From: Haliea alexandrii
GTDB taxonomy: Bacteria > Pseudomonadota > Gammaproteobacteria > Pseudomonadales > Halieaceae
NCBI RefSeq assembly: GCF_003719295.1
Contig: NZ_RFLW01000002.1
Span: 1 to 52,761, forward strand
Direction: 5' to 3'
DNA: 52,761 nucleotides
Below are positions 1-9,947 of this stretch, one piece after another. Position numbers and translations under genes: made by a program. Under the pieces are notes generated by a model. That model was given only the letters and a program-made list of their open reading frames with translations. It was not told where the DNA came from and searched no databases. The number at the start of each line of letters is the position of its first letter. Within the stretch, counting starts at the first letter, position 1.

Positions 1-965
1 TCTGCGGTGGTCATTGCCATCAAGGGCTCCAGGCGTTGGGATACGAAAGGCGAGCGCACCAGGGCATGCAGCGGCCGGGCCAGCGGGCCCCACCAGTTGC
101 CCATCTTCATGTTGCCGACCAGCACCAGTACGCCGTCGGGTTCGGTGACATCCAGCATGGCTGAGATGGAACGGTTGCCCACCATATCCACAATGGCATG
201 GTAGCGCGTGTCGCCTTCTGTGTAGTCCTCCTGGGTGTAGTCAATAACGTGGTCCGCACCGAGTGCGCGCACCAGTGCGGCGTTGCGGCCGCTGCACACT
301 GCGGTCACGGTGGCGCCCATGGCTTTGGCGAGTTGCACCGCGTAGCTGCCAACGCCGCCGGAAGCGCCGTTGATCAGCACATGCTGGCCGGGCTGGACGT
401 TTGCCTTGTCACGCAGAGCCTGCAGAGCGGTGATGGCCGCCACCGGCATCGCGGCGGCCTGCTCGAAACTGAGGTTTGCGGGTTTTAATGCCATGCCGCC
501 GGTTTCATTGCGCACCACATACTCGGCGAAGGCGCCATCGGCCACGCCAAACACCTCATCGCCCGGAGCAAACAGCGTCACGTCATTGCCCACGGCCTCC
601 ACGGTGCCGGCAAAGTCGGCCCCCATGCGCGGCGACTTCGGCGCATTCAGGCCATTGGCCAAGCGCAGCAGGTAGGGTGTGCCGTACAGGAAATGTTTGT
701 CGAGCGGGTTCACCGAGGCGGCGTGAACCCGCACCAGCACCTGGCTGGGGTCCAGTTCCGGCAGCGGGAGTGTCTCCAGGGTAACAACACCAACATCACC
801 GTAGCAGCGCTGCAGGTTGGCCGTGAAACCGGTGTCGCCTGCCGCTGTCGGCGGCGCTGGCTCGCAGGGTGCGTTATACCCGGTAACCAGTGCCAATGCG
901 CCCACGGCGATAACGACAGTGGCAATAAGCCCGGCCAGTATTTGCAGGATACGTCGTCGTTGCAT
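1..965 (-). CDS. Membrane-anchored MDR-family NAD(P)-dependent zinc-type alcohol dehydrogenase/quinone reductase, 3' end off window
   Basis: Reading the minus strand from an ATG at 963-965 gives an open frame that runs past the window edge, about 321 codons so far. Residues ~5-25 form one hydrophobic segment (ILQILAGLIATVVIAVGALA), likely a membrane anchor or uncleaved signal. The rest is a medium-chain dehydrogenase/reductase: an N-terminal GroES-like part (VNPLDKHFLYG, GADFAGTVEAVG, PGDEVFG) and a Rossmann part with the dinucleotide loop GASGGVGSYAVQLAK, followed by LGADHVIDY. This pattern is typical of quinone oxidoreductase/reticulon-4-interacting-protein-like MDR enzymes, usually NADPH users without catalytic zinc. 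The N-terminal anchor is less usual for the family. The substrate cannot be told. The DUF1640-like gene lies 92 bp upstream on the same strand. Confidence 0.85.
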   Translation of the reverse strand, partial: MQRRRILQILAGLIATVVIAVGALALVTGYNAPCEPAPPTAAGDTGFTANLQRCYGDVGVVTLETLPLPELDPSQVLVRVHAASVNPLDKHFLYGTPYLLRLANGLNAPKSPRMGADFAGTVEAVGNDVTLFAPGDEVFGVADGAFAEYVVRNETGGMALKPANLSFEQAAAMPVAAITALQALRDKANVQPGQHVLINGASGGVGSYAVQLAKAMGATVTAVCSGRNAALVRALGADHVIDYTQEDYTEGDTRYHAIVDMVGNRSISAMLDVTEPDGVLVLVGNMKMGNWWGPLARPLHALVRSPFVSQRLEPLMAMTTA

Positions 966-1057
966 GTTGTGTTCCCCGGGCAGTGAAGAAGGGGTCACTC
1001 TCTCTGGGTGTGGGCTGCGCGGCAAGCTTTTTGCGATGAATAGCCTGTGGGGTGCGT

Positions 1058-1441
1058 TCAGTGGACCAGCCAGGCTTGCAGCTGGGGCACTACCTGCACA
1101 ACCACAATCAGCCCAAGCATGAACGAGTGCAGCGTAGCCTGTGCGCGCAGTGGCTCGAGCTTTCCCAGCCGCGCTTCGAGCTTGTCCAGCCGAATTTCAA
1201 GCCTGTCCAGCCGAGTATCAGACGTGTCCAGCCGAGTTTCAATTCGCTCAAAGCGCTGTGTTTGTTCGCCGAATCCGGCGCGCAAGACGGCGTCCAGATA
1301 GTCGCGCGTTACGATATTGTCGGCGTAAAAGCCAAATGCTTCGGCCATCAGTTCTGCCTGTGCGTCAGCCTGCGGTTCGGGTACGCCGGCCTCCCGCAGG
1401 CGGCGTGCGTAACGCAGTGAATCGAATGCCAGTGTTGCCAC
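1058..1441 (-). CDS. DUF1640-like coiled-coil protein with C-terminal membrane segment
   Basis: The 127-residue product starts MATLAFDSLRYARRLREAGV, matching the start of DUF1640 (CCDC90-like) proteins, where the N-terminal head is followed by a coiled coil and one C-terminal transmembrane helix. Residues ~62-95 are regular heptads (RLDTSDT, RLDRLEI, RLDKLEA, RLGKLEP), and residues ~105-125 are hydrophobic. The heptads are encoded by near-identical 21 bp DNA units, so the coiled coil can lengthen or shorten by unit slippage without a frameshift. In eukaryotes the family includes mitochondrial calcium uniporter regulators; the bacterial role is not established. It is divergent from the glycosyltransferase gene at 1504. 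Confidence 0.75.
   Translation of the reverse strand: MATLAFDSLRYARRLREAGVPEPQADAQAELMAEAFGFYADNIVTRDYLDAVLRAGFGEQTQRFERIETRLDTSDTRLDRLEIRLDKLEARLGKLEPLRAQATLHSFMLGLIVVVQVVPQLQAWLVH
1157..1240 (-). repeat. Four tandem 21 bp units encoding coiled-coil heptads
   Basis: On the plus strand the units start at 1157, 1178, 1199 and 1220 and share the core tccagccgagt/atttc with small differences. Each unit encodes one heptad of the DUF1640-like protein, so copy-number change stays in frame. Confidence 0.8.
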
Positions 1442-1503
1442 AAGAATAGCCTCCCCACGCGGTTACGCCAAGCATGACAACCCTGCAGGGGCTGTGGTAC
1501 ATC

Positions 1504-2637
1504 ATGTGCATGCCTTCTTCATCCCAATCAGCCCACACCGGTACAGCCGTGTCGCGCCCGCGCGCGTGGTTGCTGTCCGCCTACCGTGCCGACAGCCACG
1601 CCGCCTGGGCAGACTGGTTGCTGGCCTCGCAACCGCAGCTCCGCTGGCAGCGGCTGGAACTGCCGGGGCGTCACTTTGCCTGGCGTATCCGCGGCAATCC
1701 CTTGTCCTGGCTGGATGCCTTGCCGCTGGAGCAGCCGGACCTCATCGTGGCTTCTTCCATGGTGGACCTTGCGACGCTCAAGGGGCTGCACCCGCGACTG
1801 GCCGGCGTGCCAACGCTGTACTACTTCCACGAGAACCAGTTTGCTTACCCGCTGAGCCACCGCCAGAGCCACTGGCTGGAGCCGCAGATGGTGCAGCTTT
1901 ATGGTGGGCTGGCGGCTGACCGCTTGCTGTTCAACTCCGCGTTCAACCGCGACAGTTATTTACAGGGCATCGCGGGTTTGCTGGCGCAAATGCCGGATGC
2001 GGTGCCGGATGGTGTGGTGCAGCGCCTGGCGCAGAAGAGTGTGCTGTGCCCAGTGCCTGTTGAGCCAGTGCCGGCAGCGCAACAGCGCGACTGTCAGTTG
2101 GTGTTGTGGAACCACCGCTGGGAGCACGACAAGTGTCCGGAACGCTTTGCCGAGGCGATGATTACATTGGCCGAGGAGGGCGTTGGGTTTCGGCTCGCCC
2201 TGTTGGGCAAGCGGCCACGGCGTGCACCGCCGGCCTTGGCACGGCTGCGAGAGGCACTGCCGCTGCGCATTGTCGCCGACGGGCAGTTGCCGGCAGCCGA
2301 GTACCGAGCACAACTGGGCCGGGCGGCAATTGCGGTGAGTACTGCGCGCCACGAATTTCAGGGCCTGGCCATGCTGGAGGCGGCGAGTGCCGGCGCCATA
2401 CCCCTGGTGCCCGATGCGCTGTGCTACCCGGAACAATACCCGCCGGCCTGCCGCTACCCACAGGATGATGCAGCCGCACTGGTGGCACGTCTGCGGTTGT
2501 GGTTGACCGGCGGGTTGCCACCGCCGGTGGACGTTACGCCCTGGTACAGTGCCAGCCTGGCGGCGGTGTGGACCGAGCTGCTGGCCGCTGCACCGGGGGC
2601 TGGAACTACCTCTTCGGCCCCGTCAACAGCCAGATAA
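1504..2637 (+). CDS. tRNA-queuosine alpha-mannosyltransferase-like glycosyltransferase (DUF3524/GTDC1 family)
   Basis: This GT4-type protein (~377 residues from the chosen start) matches the family of human GTDC1/QTMAN, which mannosylates queuosine in tRNA-Asp. Family landmarks are visible in order: YYFHENQFAYPL, an FNSAFNRDSY block, the NHRWEHDKCPE motif starting the donor domain, ISTARHEFQGLAMLEA-like (here VSTARHEF), and the PLVPDALCYPEQYP block. The N-terminal DUF3524 half and C-terminal nucleotide-sugar half are both complete. ATGs lie at 1474, 1504 and 1510. I chose 1504 because an aggg element precedes it and the conserved fold begins soon after; no start has a strong ribosome binding site. 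tRNA modification as the role follows from the family; acceptor and sugar in this bacterium are inferred. Confidence 0.82.
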   Translation: MCMPSSSQSAHTGTAVSRPRAWLLSAYRADSHAAWADWLLASQPQLRWQRLELPGRHFAWRIRGNPLSWLDALPLEQPDLIVASSMVDLATLKGLHPRLAGVPTLYYFHENQFAYPLSHRQSHWLEPQMVQLYGGLAADRLLFNSAFNRDSYLQGIAGLLAQMPDAVPDGVVQRLAQKSVLCPVPVEPVPAAQQRDCQLVLWNHRWEHDKCPERFAEAMITLAEEGVGFRLALLGKRPRRAPPALARLREALPLRIVADGQLPAAEYRAQLGRAAIAVSTARHEFQGLAMLEAASAGAIPLVPDALCYPEQYPPACRYPQDDAAALVARLRLWLTGGLPPPVDVTPWYSASLAAVWTELLAAAPGAGTTSSAPSTAR

Positions 2638-2722
2638 CAAGCCCCACGACGGGCGCCAGCCGCAGGAGCAGAATCCACAGCAACTTGGCCAACCCGCCCG
2701 CGGGACTCTTGGCCCCCTTCAC
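2606..2722 (-). CDS. Possible 38-residue membrane peptide coupled to the tannase gene
   Basis: A GTG at 2720-2722 overlaps the tannase stop (GTGA arrangement) and opens a 38-codon frame ending with TAG at 2606-2608. The product begins VKGAKSPAGGLAKLL, has a hydrophobic stretch (LLWILLLRLAPVVGLVIWLL) and ends TGPKR, resembling the one-helix PLDc_N-like or signal-anchor peptides. Its end overlaps the 3' end of the glycosyltransferase gene on the other strand. The overlap with the tannase stop favours translational coupling. It could also be a chance frame, as length and composition are the only evidence. Confidence 0.4.
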   Translation of the reverse strand: MKGAKSPAGGLAKLLWILLLRLAPVVGLVIWLLTGPKR

Positions 2723-4263
2723 TTCCGGCAGTGATAGCTGCTGGCCTCATCCATGGGGCCGTGCTTGTTGTAGATGGCGCGCTGGGGATAGGGGCAGAGC
2801 AGGGCGGTAGCCTCGGTGGCTTCCGGCGCCAGCGCGTCGCGGGCAACGATCTGCGCCGGCGGCGTGTTCTCCTCCACCCACTTGTCCAGTGCGTGCAGTG
2901 GATCGAACAGGTCGGGTGCCTGCCCCGGTGCTTCCCAGCAATGGCCGTGCCCCGGCACCAGGAACAAGCGGGCATGTTCCGCCAACGCCTCCGCGCCACC
3001 ATTCTCCTTGATGGCCGACTCGTAGTAATTGATGGTGCGCTGCGGCAGAATCAGCGGGTCGGCCCAGCCATGCCAGAGCAGGAGTTTGGTACCGGCTTCG
3101 CGCAGACCGGACAGGTTGGTATTGGTGGCATTGGCGCTCAGCGCCAGTGGTGAGTTGGACATCGCCTGAGCTTCTGCAACCACGTCGATGGTGGCGGGAT
3201 TGATGTGCTCGCCGGCCGGTACCCCGCGGTAAATATCGAGGAAGCCCTGTGAGGCCTGTTGCCCCCACGCCGGCTGACCCTCACGGCCGGTAATCCAGAA
3301 CGGCCAGAGGTGTTCGGAACCCGCTGGCAGGCCCGGGAACAGTTGTTGCTCGCCATCGTGGGCGCCGCGGTAAAGGGCTGCCACGCGCTGCAGTTGAGCG
3401 TCATTCAGGCAGCCTGCATCGGTGTTCGCGGTGCAGCGCAACGCGGCGAGGTCTGGTTGGCAGCGCTCGGGTGTGGCGATGAGGCCGTCCTGCACGCCGT
3501 CGAGGTGGTCACAGGCGTTGCGCACATGCGCTGCCAGTCGATCAATGTGTGCGGGGGTAAAGCGGGGCTCGCCTTCAGGTGTCCAGGCCTGCTGGATCAT
3601 CCAGGCACCCTGCACGCCGGCATTGCCAGACAGGTCGAGAATAGGGCCACCGGCGGCAATGCCGTCAAACAGGGCCGGATAGCGTTGCGCGGCGACCAGG
3701 CCAAGGCGGCCGCCGTTGGAACACCCGGAAAAATAGCGCCGCTGTGCTGCGCGGTCGTAGTAGAGGTTGATGATTGTGTCACTGGCGGCAACCAGTGTGG
3801 GCAGCACCTCTGCCGCCCACAGCGCGACCGCCTGATCATCGCCGCTGCGCGCCCAGTTGGTATCGGCTGTCGACGGCGACTGGTGGCCACTGTCGTGTGC
3901 CATGGCCGCGTATCCCTGCTTCAGGGCTTCGTTGATGCTGTTGGAGTAGCCCGGTTTGTCGGGCAACAGTTGGCCGCAAAAGCCGCCGCAACCGGCCAGC
4001 ATGAACTTGCCGTTCCAGTCTGCCTGCAAGGGCAGTCGCAGCTCAAAGCCCACTTTGCCCACGGCCTGGCCGCGCACTCGGCAATGCGACGGAAGCTCAT
4101 CGGTGTGCGCCAAGAGAGGTTTGGTATCCAGTGAGATACTTGTGGCGCCTGCCAGCGCCTGCTCGAGCGCCTTGCAAGCGGCGTCATCACTGGAAGCGCT
4201 TGCTGTATTGGCACCCAGCAGTAACAGGATGGCGGCGTTGCCAAGCACGCTGCGAATTTCCAT
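2719..4263 (-). CDS. Tannase/feruloyl esterase family hydrolase, secreted
   Basis: The 514-residue protein has an N-terminal signal-like segment (residues ~5-23, ending TASAS). It carries the tannase-family catalytic layout: GCSNGGR with nucleophile Ser182 next to Cys181, Asp in HGWADPLI, and His in the HGHCW motif, where a second Cys forms the conserved CS-D-HC disulfide that ties the triad together. The length is normal for the family. These enzymes split ester bonds of gallate, feruloyl or related aromatic esters; the actual ester here is unknown. It sits 65 bp after the photolyase gene on the same strand and may be co-transcribed with it. Confidence 0.88.
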   Translation of the reverse strand: MEIRSVLGNAAILLLLGANTASASSDDAACKALEQALAGATSISLDTKPLLAHTDELPSHCRVRGQAVGKVGFELRLPLQADWNGKFMLAGCGGFCGQLLPDKPGYSNSINEALKQGYAAMAHDSGHQSPSTADTNWARSGDDQAVALWAAEVLPTLVAASDTIINLYYDRAAQRRYFSGCSNGGRLGLVAAQRYPALFDGIAAGGPILDLSGNAGVQGAWMIQQAWTPEGEPRFTPAHIDRLAAHVRNACDHLDGVQDGLIATPERCQPDLAALRCTANTDAGCLNDAQLQRVAALYRGAHDGEQQLFPGLPAGSEHLWPFWITGREGQPAWGQQASQGFLDIYRGVPAGEHINPATIDVVAEAQAMSNSPLALSANATNTNLSGLREAGTKLLLWHGWADPLILPQRTINYYESAIKENGGAEALAEHARLFLVPGHGHCWEAPGQAPDLFDPLHALDKWVEENTPPAQIVARDALAPEATEATALLCPYPQRAIYNKHGPMDEASSYHCRK

Positions 4264-4328
4264 GCGTTGAACTCCGCTTATTGTTTTATCCGGATGGTAG
4301 CGTATTGCTGCGGGCGCTGCACGGGCGC

Positions 4329-5837
4329 TTATCGACGCCGTTTGGACCTGCGCCTGCCGCGCTCGATGTGGCGGCCCAGTATGCGCTCGGCTTCCTCGCG
4401 CACCAGCGGGTCATCCTGCATGCCCCAAAGCTGCTCCCGCGCCCGGCGGTGTGCGGCTTGCAGGTCCACAATGCGGGCGGGGTAGTTGCCTTCCAGGCCC
4501 AGCCAGGCCGCTTCCATCGGCGTTACCTGCCACGGCGTGTGGATCAGCGGCGCCTCCAGTGCGCGCAACTCTGGTAGCCACTGGCGCAGGAACTGTCCTT
4601 CCGCGTCATGCTCGATGGATTGTTTCACCGGGTTGTAGATACGCACGGTGTTGATGCCTGTCACCCCTGCCTGCATCTGGAATTGCGGATAGTGGATGCC
4701 TGGCTCGAAGTCGAGAAACTGGCGGGCGAGGTGCGCTGTGCCCTGTTGCCAGTGTTGCCACAGGTGGTGGGTGAGAAAGCTCACCAGCATGGCGCGCCAG
4801 CGGAAGTTCAGATAGCCGGTGGCGACCAGGCAGCGCATGGCGGCGTCGATGGCGGGGAACCCTGTGGTTCCCGTTTCCCAGGCGGTCACATGGCTCTCAT
4901 CGAAAGGGCGCTCCAGGCGGGCGTAGCCCCGGTTCAGGTCACGGAATTCCATGCCGCACTCCATTTCAAACTTCTGGATGAAATGGCAGTGCCAGTACAG
5001 GCGCGACGCAAACGCCGCCAGCGATTTCGGCTGACCTTCCTGCTGTTGTGCGGCCTGCAGTGCCTGCCACACCTGCCGTACGCTCAGGTTACCCCAGGCC
5101 AGGTAGGGTGATAACCGGGAGCAATGTTCGCGGCTGTCGTTGGGGCTGGAGAGGCTGCCGGCATAGCGGCGGTGGCGGTTGCTGAGGAAGCTATTCAGCC
5201 AGTCTGCGGCCGGTGTTTCGCCGCCTCGCTGGAAGTCGGGAACATCCTCGAACCATGTGCTGTCTACCCGGCCGCGTGCGAGCAGGGGCATGCTCTGCCC
5301 GTTGGGTGGCAGCGGTGCCGCGCGCGCCTTTTCCCATGGGGGTGTGGCCAGGAGTTGCCGCATGGTGTGCTCCCATGTGCTGGCCCAGCCCTGGCGATGG
5401 CGGCGGCCCCGTTGCACGCCATTGCAGGGGGACTCCTGCCAGTCGACGCCTTCCCCGGCGCAGAATGCCTGCACGGCGCGGTCGCGCGCGTAGGTAATGG
5501 CGAGCCCGGTTTCCTCGTGACTGTGCAATGAACCCGGGCCGATATCTGCCTTGAGCGCCTGCAACAGGGGCACCGTTTCGCTGAGAAACACGTGTACGCG
5601 CAAGCCCCAGGGTTTCAGGCGCCGGTTCATGTCGCGCAGTGACTGGGTGACAAAGCGCCAGTGACGGGTGTCGTAGTGGGGGTCTGCGAGCAGCGATGGC
5701 TCAAAGCAGTAGAACAAAAATATCGGCCGCCCGCTGGCGATGGCCTGGCACAGCGGCGCGTGGTCAGCCAGGCGCAGGTCGCGTTTGAACCAGACCAGCG
5801 CGGGGCGTTCGCTTGATGGTATGAACCCGTCTGGCAT
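4329..5837 (-). CDS. Divergent cryptochrome/DNA photolyase family flavoprotein
   Basis: This 502-residue protein has the N-terminal antenna domain ([17 protein letters not shown]) and the FAD-binding helical domain. Conserved blocks include [42 protein letters not shown] and [16 protein letters not shown] followed by FLRQWLPEL. The Asn in RIYNP, corresponding to the flavin-N5 Asn of photolyases, is kept. Two blocks depart from class I enzymes: GWMHNR is replaced by GYLNFR, and the GGWQWAASTG region with a Trp of the electron-transfer chain is replaced by [10 protein letters not shown]. It may be a repair enzyme of a divergent clade or a light sensor. The LysR gene ends 2 bp upstream, so both are almost surely on one transcript. 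Confidence 0.88.
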   Translation of the reverse strand: MPDGFIPSSERPALVWFKRDLRLADHAPLCQAIASGRPIFLFYCFEPSLLADPHYDTRHWRFVTQSLRDMNRRLKPWGLRVHVFLSETVPLLQALKADIGPGSLHSHEETGLAITYARDRAVQAFCAGEGVDWQESPCNGVQRGRRHRQGWASTWEHTMRQLLATPPWEKARAAPLPPNGQSMPLLARGRVDSTWFEDVPDFQRGGETPAADWLNSFLSNRHRRYAGSLSSPNDSREHCSRLSPYLAWGNLSVRQVWQALQAAQQQEGQPKSLAAFASRLYWHCHFIQKFEMECGMEFRDLNRGYARLERPFDESHVTAWETGTTGFPAIDAAMRCLVATGYLNFRWRAMLVSFLTHHLWQHWQQGTAHLARQFLDFEPGIHYPQFQMQAGVTGINTVRIYNPVKQSIEHDAEGQFLRQWLPELRALEAPLIHTPWQVTPMEAAWLGLEGNYPARIVDLQAAHRRAREQLWGMQDDPLVREEAERILGRHIERGRRRSKRRR

Positions 5838-5839
5838 GC

Positions 5840-6769
5840 TTAACGTGACCGTTTGCTGGCCTTTTTACGCGGCACTGCTTCCGGCTCGCCGGCCTGCGAC
5901 TGCTCCAGCAGGGTTTTCAGCGCCACCAGTTCAAAATGCCGCTTGGCGGTGATGGCATAAAATCGCTCGACAACGTTCTCCAGCACGCAGTAGCGCTGCA
6001 ACTTGCCGGACTCCAGTTCGTCCTGTACCACCACCTCTGGCACCACCGCCAGGCCGCCCGAGTCGCGCGCCAGCAAACGCAGCATGGCCATGTCCTCCAC
6101 TTCCGCGTACGGGTCCACCTCCACGCCGTGTTGCTCACAGAGCAGATCGAACTGGTTGCGAATCTCGCTGTTGGGGCCGGGCAGCAGTAGTGGCAGCGTG
6201 CCCAGATCGTGCGGAAAACGGAACTGTTTGGCCGGCTTGCCGGGCGGCCCCACAATGCATACGCTCTGCTCGGCAATCTGCTGGCAGCGCCAGGGGGTAG
6301 ACGTGTCGGCCGCCACGGCACGGTTTGAGAGAATCAGGTCCAGCTTGTGCACGCGCAGTTGCTCCAGCAGCTCCTCCAGACTGGCGGAGTGAATCACCAG
6401 CTTCACCTTGGCTTCGCCGATGACCGGGCGCAGGAAGTTTTCCTGAAAGTTGCGCGAGAGCGTGGCCACGGAGCCAATGCGCAGGCGCTGCACACGCTGC
6501 AATTCGCCGCTTTCCGTGAGCGCCAGCAGTTCGCTGCCCAGGTTGAATATGCTCTCCGCGTATTCCAGCACCAGGTGGCCTACCTCGGTCAGGCGCAGTG
6601 AGCGACCGTCGCGGCTGAACAGTTCGTGACCGAGCTGTTCCTGCAGCTGCTTGATCTGGGACGACAGGGCGGACTGCGAGACGTGCAGCTGTTGTGCGGC
6701 GCGTGTGAGGTGGCCTTCTTTGGCCACCACCCAGAAGTAATAGAGATGATGGAAGTTCAGCTGGCGCAT
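5840..6769 (-). CDS. LysR-family transcriptional regulator, NhaR-like
   Basis: The 309-residue protein starts with a winged helix-turn-helix ([39 protein letters not shown]...) in which the HLYYFW opening is typical of NhaR-type LysR regulators. A periplasmic-binding-protein-like effector domain follows (residues ~90-295). NhaR responds to sodium in enteric bacteria; the signal here is unknown. It is the first gene of a unit with the photolyase gene, which starts only 2 bases after this stop, so it may control that gene or be controlled by the same light or stress signal. The tail ([10 protein letters not shown]) is very basic. Confidence 0.9.
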   Translation of the reverse strand: MRQLNFHHLYYFWVVAKEGHLTRAAQQLHVSQSALSSQIKQLQEQLGHELFSRDGRSLRLTEVGHLVLEYAESIFNLGSELLALTESGELQRVQRLRIGSVATLSRNFQENFLRPVIGEAKVKLVIHSASLEELLEQLRVHKLDLILSNRAVAADTSTPWRCQQIAEQSVCIVGPPGKPAKQFRFPHDLGTLPLLLPGPNSEIRNQFDLLCEQHGVEVDPYAEVEDMAMLRLLARDSGGLAVVPEVVVQDELESGKLQRYCVLENVVERFYAITAKRHFELVALKTLLEQSQAGEPEAVPRKKASKRSR

Positions 6770-6890
6770 GTTAGCGTTCTCTTTAAAAGAACAATAATAT
6801 CTAATCTAACTGTTATACAAAATCATTCCGGCGCTTCACTATTGGACAGTTGAATGACACCCGCCACGACAGTTACGGTACCGCGCCTGT
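6770..6890. promoter_or_regulatory. Divergent AT-rich intergenic region between lysR and the DUF6671 gene
   Basis: These 121 bp separate divergent start codons and are clearly richer in A/T (ttctctttaaaagaac, aatatctaatctaactg) than flanking coding DNA. This is where the promoters of both genes and LysR binding sites of the T-N11-A type would lie. No exact promoter could be assigned. Confidence 0.5.
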
Positions 6891-7775
6891 ATGACTGACC
6901 AGCAACACCCGTGCAGCGGCGACGCCAGTGGCAGGCCTGCTTCGCCTGCGGCGATCAGCGGCCGTATCGCACTGCTCACTCGCCATGGCAAAGGTGCGCT
7001 GGTGGAAGCCCCGCTGGCAGCGCTTGGCCTGGACGTCAGGGTTACCGACGCGTTCGATACGGATCAGCTGGGCACCTTCTCGGGCGAAGTGGCGCGTACG
7101 CTGAGCCCGCTGGACTGCGCACGCCGCAAGGCGCAGCTGGCCTGTGAGCTGACCGGTCTCGACCTTGGCCTGGGCAGTGAGGGCAGTTTCGGTGGTGGGC
7201 CCATGGCCGGGTTCATGAATTGGGACGAAGAGCTGTTGCTCCTCTGGGACCGGCGCTCGGGCCGGGAGATTGTGGCGCGTGCCGCCGGGCCGGTGCGGGT
7301 TGCAGCATTCATCTGGGAATCTGAACCGCAGCTGCTGACGCAGTTGGCGCCATTCCCCAGCGCGCAAGGCTGGATCATTCGCCACCCGGCTGGCGTGAGC
7401 AAGGGGTTGTGTGGTGCTGCGGCGGTGCTGGCTGAGCTTCGCACGAACGTGCTCCCGCGCTCCTCGGCAGATGATACAGACCCGGTGCGCATTGAACCGG
7501 ACCTCAGGGCCATGCATTGCCCGGAACGCCAAGCCTATATCCGCCAAGCGGCAGAGCAACTGGCCGAGCGCCTGCAAACCACCTGCCCCCACTGTGCCGC
7601 GCCGGATTTCTGGCCGGATCGGTTTGAACCGGGCCTGCCCTGTGCCGACTGTGATGCCCCCACCGCGCTATCGCTTGCCGCCATCCGTTGCTGCAGCGCT
7701 TGTGGGCATGAAGAGCGTGAGCCGGTTGCAGAGAAATTCGCTGAACCGCAATACTGTTCGTGGTGTAATCCCTGA
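6891..7775 (+). CDS. DUF6671 family protein with C-terminal zinc-ribbon cysteines
   Basis: The 294-residue protein contains the hallmark blocks of DUF6671: GRIALLTRHGKGALVEAP, VTDAFDTDQLGTFSGEVART, ARRKAQLACELTGLDLGLGSEGSFG. The C-terminal third has four CxxC pairs (TCPHC, PCADC, CSACG, YCSWC), enough for two zinc ribbons. The function is unknown. The conserved N-terminal block with many Asp, His and Gly residues looks enzymatic. It is followed by ilvD 81 bp downstream on the same strand, though a separate ribosome binding site there suggests no coupling. The ATG at 6891 is the natural start, though the variable first ~20 residues (PCSGDASGRPASPAA) may be dispensable. Confidence 0.8.
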   Translation: MTDQQHPCSGDASGRPASPAAISGRIALLTRHGKGALVEAPLAALGLDVRVTDAFDTDQLGTFSGEVARTLSPLDCARRKAQLACELTGLDLGLGSEGSFGGGPMAGFMNWDEELLLLWDRRSGREIVARAAGPVRVAAFIWESEPQLLTQLAPFPSAQGWIIRHPAGVSKGLCGAAAVLAELRTNVLPRSSADDTDPVRIEPDLRAMHCPERQAYIRQAAEQLAERLQTTCPHCAAPDFWPDRFEPGLPCADCDAPTALSLAAIRCCSACGHEEREPVAEKFAEPQYCSWCNP

Positions 7776-7856
7776 TATGCGGCTTTTTTCTGTTACCAAG
7801 CCGATTCACTGACTCGAGCGTAAAGTTACCCAGCCAAACCGGAGGCCAAAACCACT

Positions 7857-9530
<1,674 letters not shown>

Positions 9531-9540
9531 GGAAAACAGC

Positions 9541-9831
9541 ATGACAGACGAGTTGGAAGCGCGGCGTTTTCGGTTGATCAGTGGCGTGTTCTACCCCGAT
9601 GAAGCCAGCCAGTTGTTGATGACCCTGATTGAGGACAAGATCAGCTTTCACCAGCGCAACAATTGGAGCCGGCGTGAACGCTTTGGCGAAACGGATACGG
9701 CCAGCGCAGGTCGCATCAGCGAGCTGCGCCAGACCAAAGCCGACCTCGCGGCGCTGGTTGAGGAGGCGGAAGCGGCGGGCATGACGCTGAGTATCAGTGG
9801 CAACATCGATATCACGCTGACGCCGAAATAA
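9541..9831 (+). CDS. Small hypothetical protein downstream of ilvD
   Basis: The 96-residue product begins at an ATG 10 bp after the ilvD stop, with GGA just upstream (taaggaaaacagc). It is soluble, charged and mostly helical by appearance, starting MTDELEARRFRLISGVFYPD and ending SGNIDITLTPK. A central part (RISELRQTKADLAALVEEAEAAG) could be a short coiled coil. I do not recognise a family. Its position suggests co-transcription with ilvD, but nothing in the sequence links it to branched-chain amino acid synthesis. The open frame extends upstream into ilvD in another frame; that extension is not used here. Confidence 0.75.
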   Translation: MTDELEARRFRLISGVFYPDEASQLLMTLIEDKISFHQRNNWSRRERFGETDTASAGRISELRQTKADLAALVEEAEAAGMTLSISGNIDITLTPK

Positions 9832-9913
9832 CGCCGGCAATCGCCAGGGCCGTGGCAGCAATGAATGCCGCTTCGTTGAACACCGCTTGGCTTGCACTGG
9901 GGGCACGCTGCCC

Positions 9914-9945
9914 TTAGGCTCATACATAATAAAAAAGGAGCCTAA
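9914..9945 (+). promoter_or_regulatory. Hairpin that covers the ribosome binding site of the MFS gene
   Basis: The arms TTAGGCTC (9914-9921) and GAGCCTAA (9938-9945) are perfect 8 bp inverted repeats around a 16-base A-rich loop. The Shine-Dalgarno GGAG (9937-9940), seven bases before the GTG start at 9948, lies mostly in the right arm. Folding of the mRNA would therefore hide the ribosome site and could give temperature- or ligand-dependent translation. Confidence 0.5.
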
Positions 9946-9947
9946 AC

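Noticed and set aside
3259-4134. 291-codon plus-strand frame over the tannase gene
   Set aside because: Overlaps the tannase active-site region on the opposite strand; no independent support.
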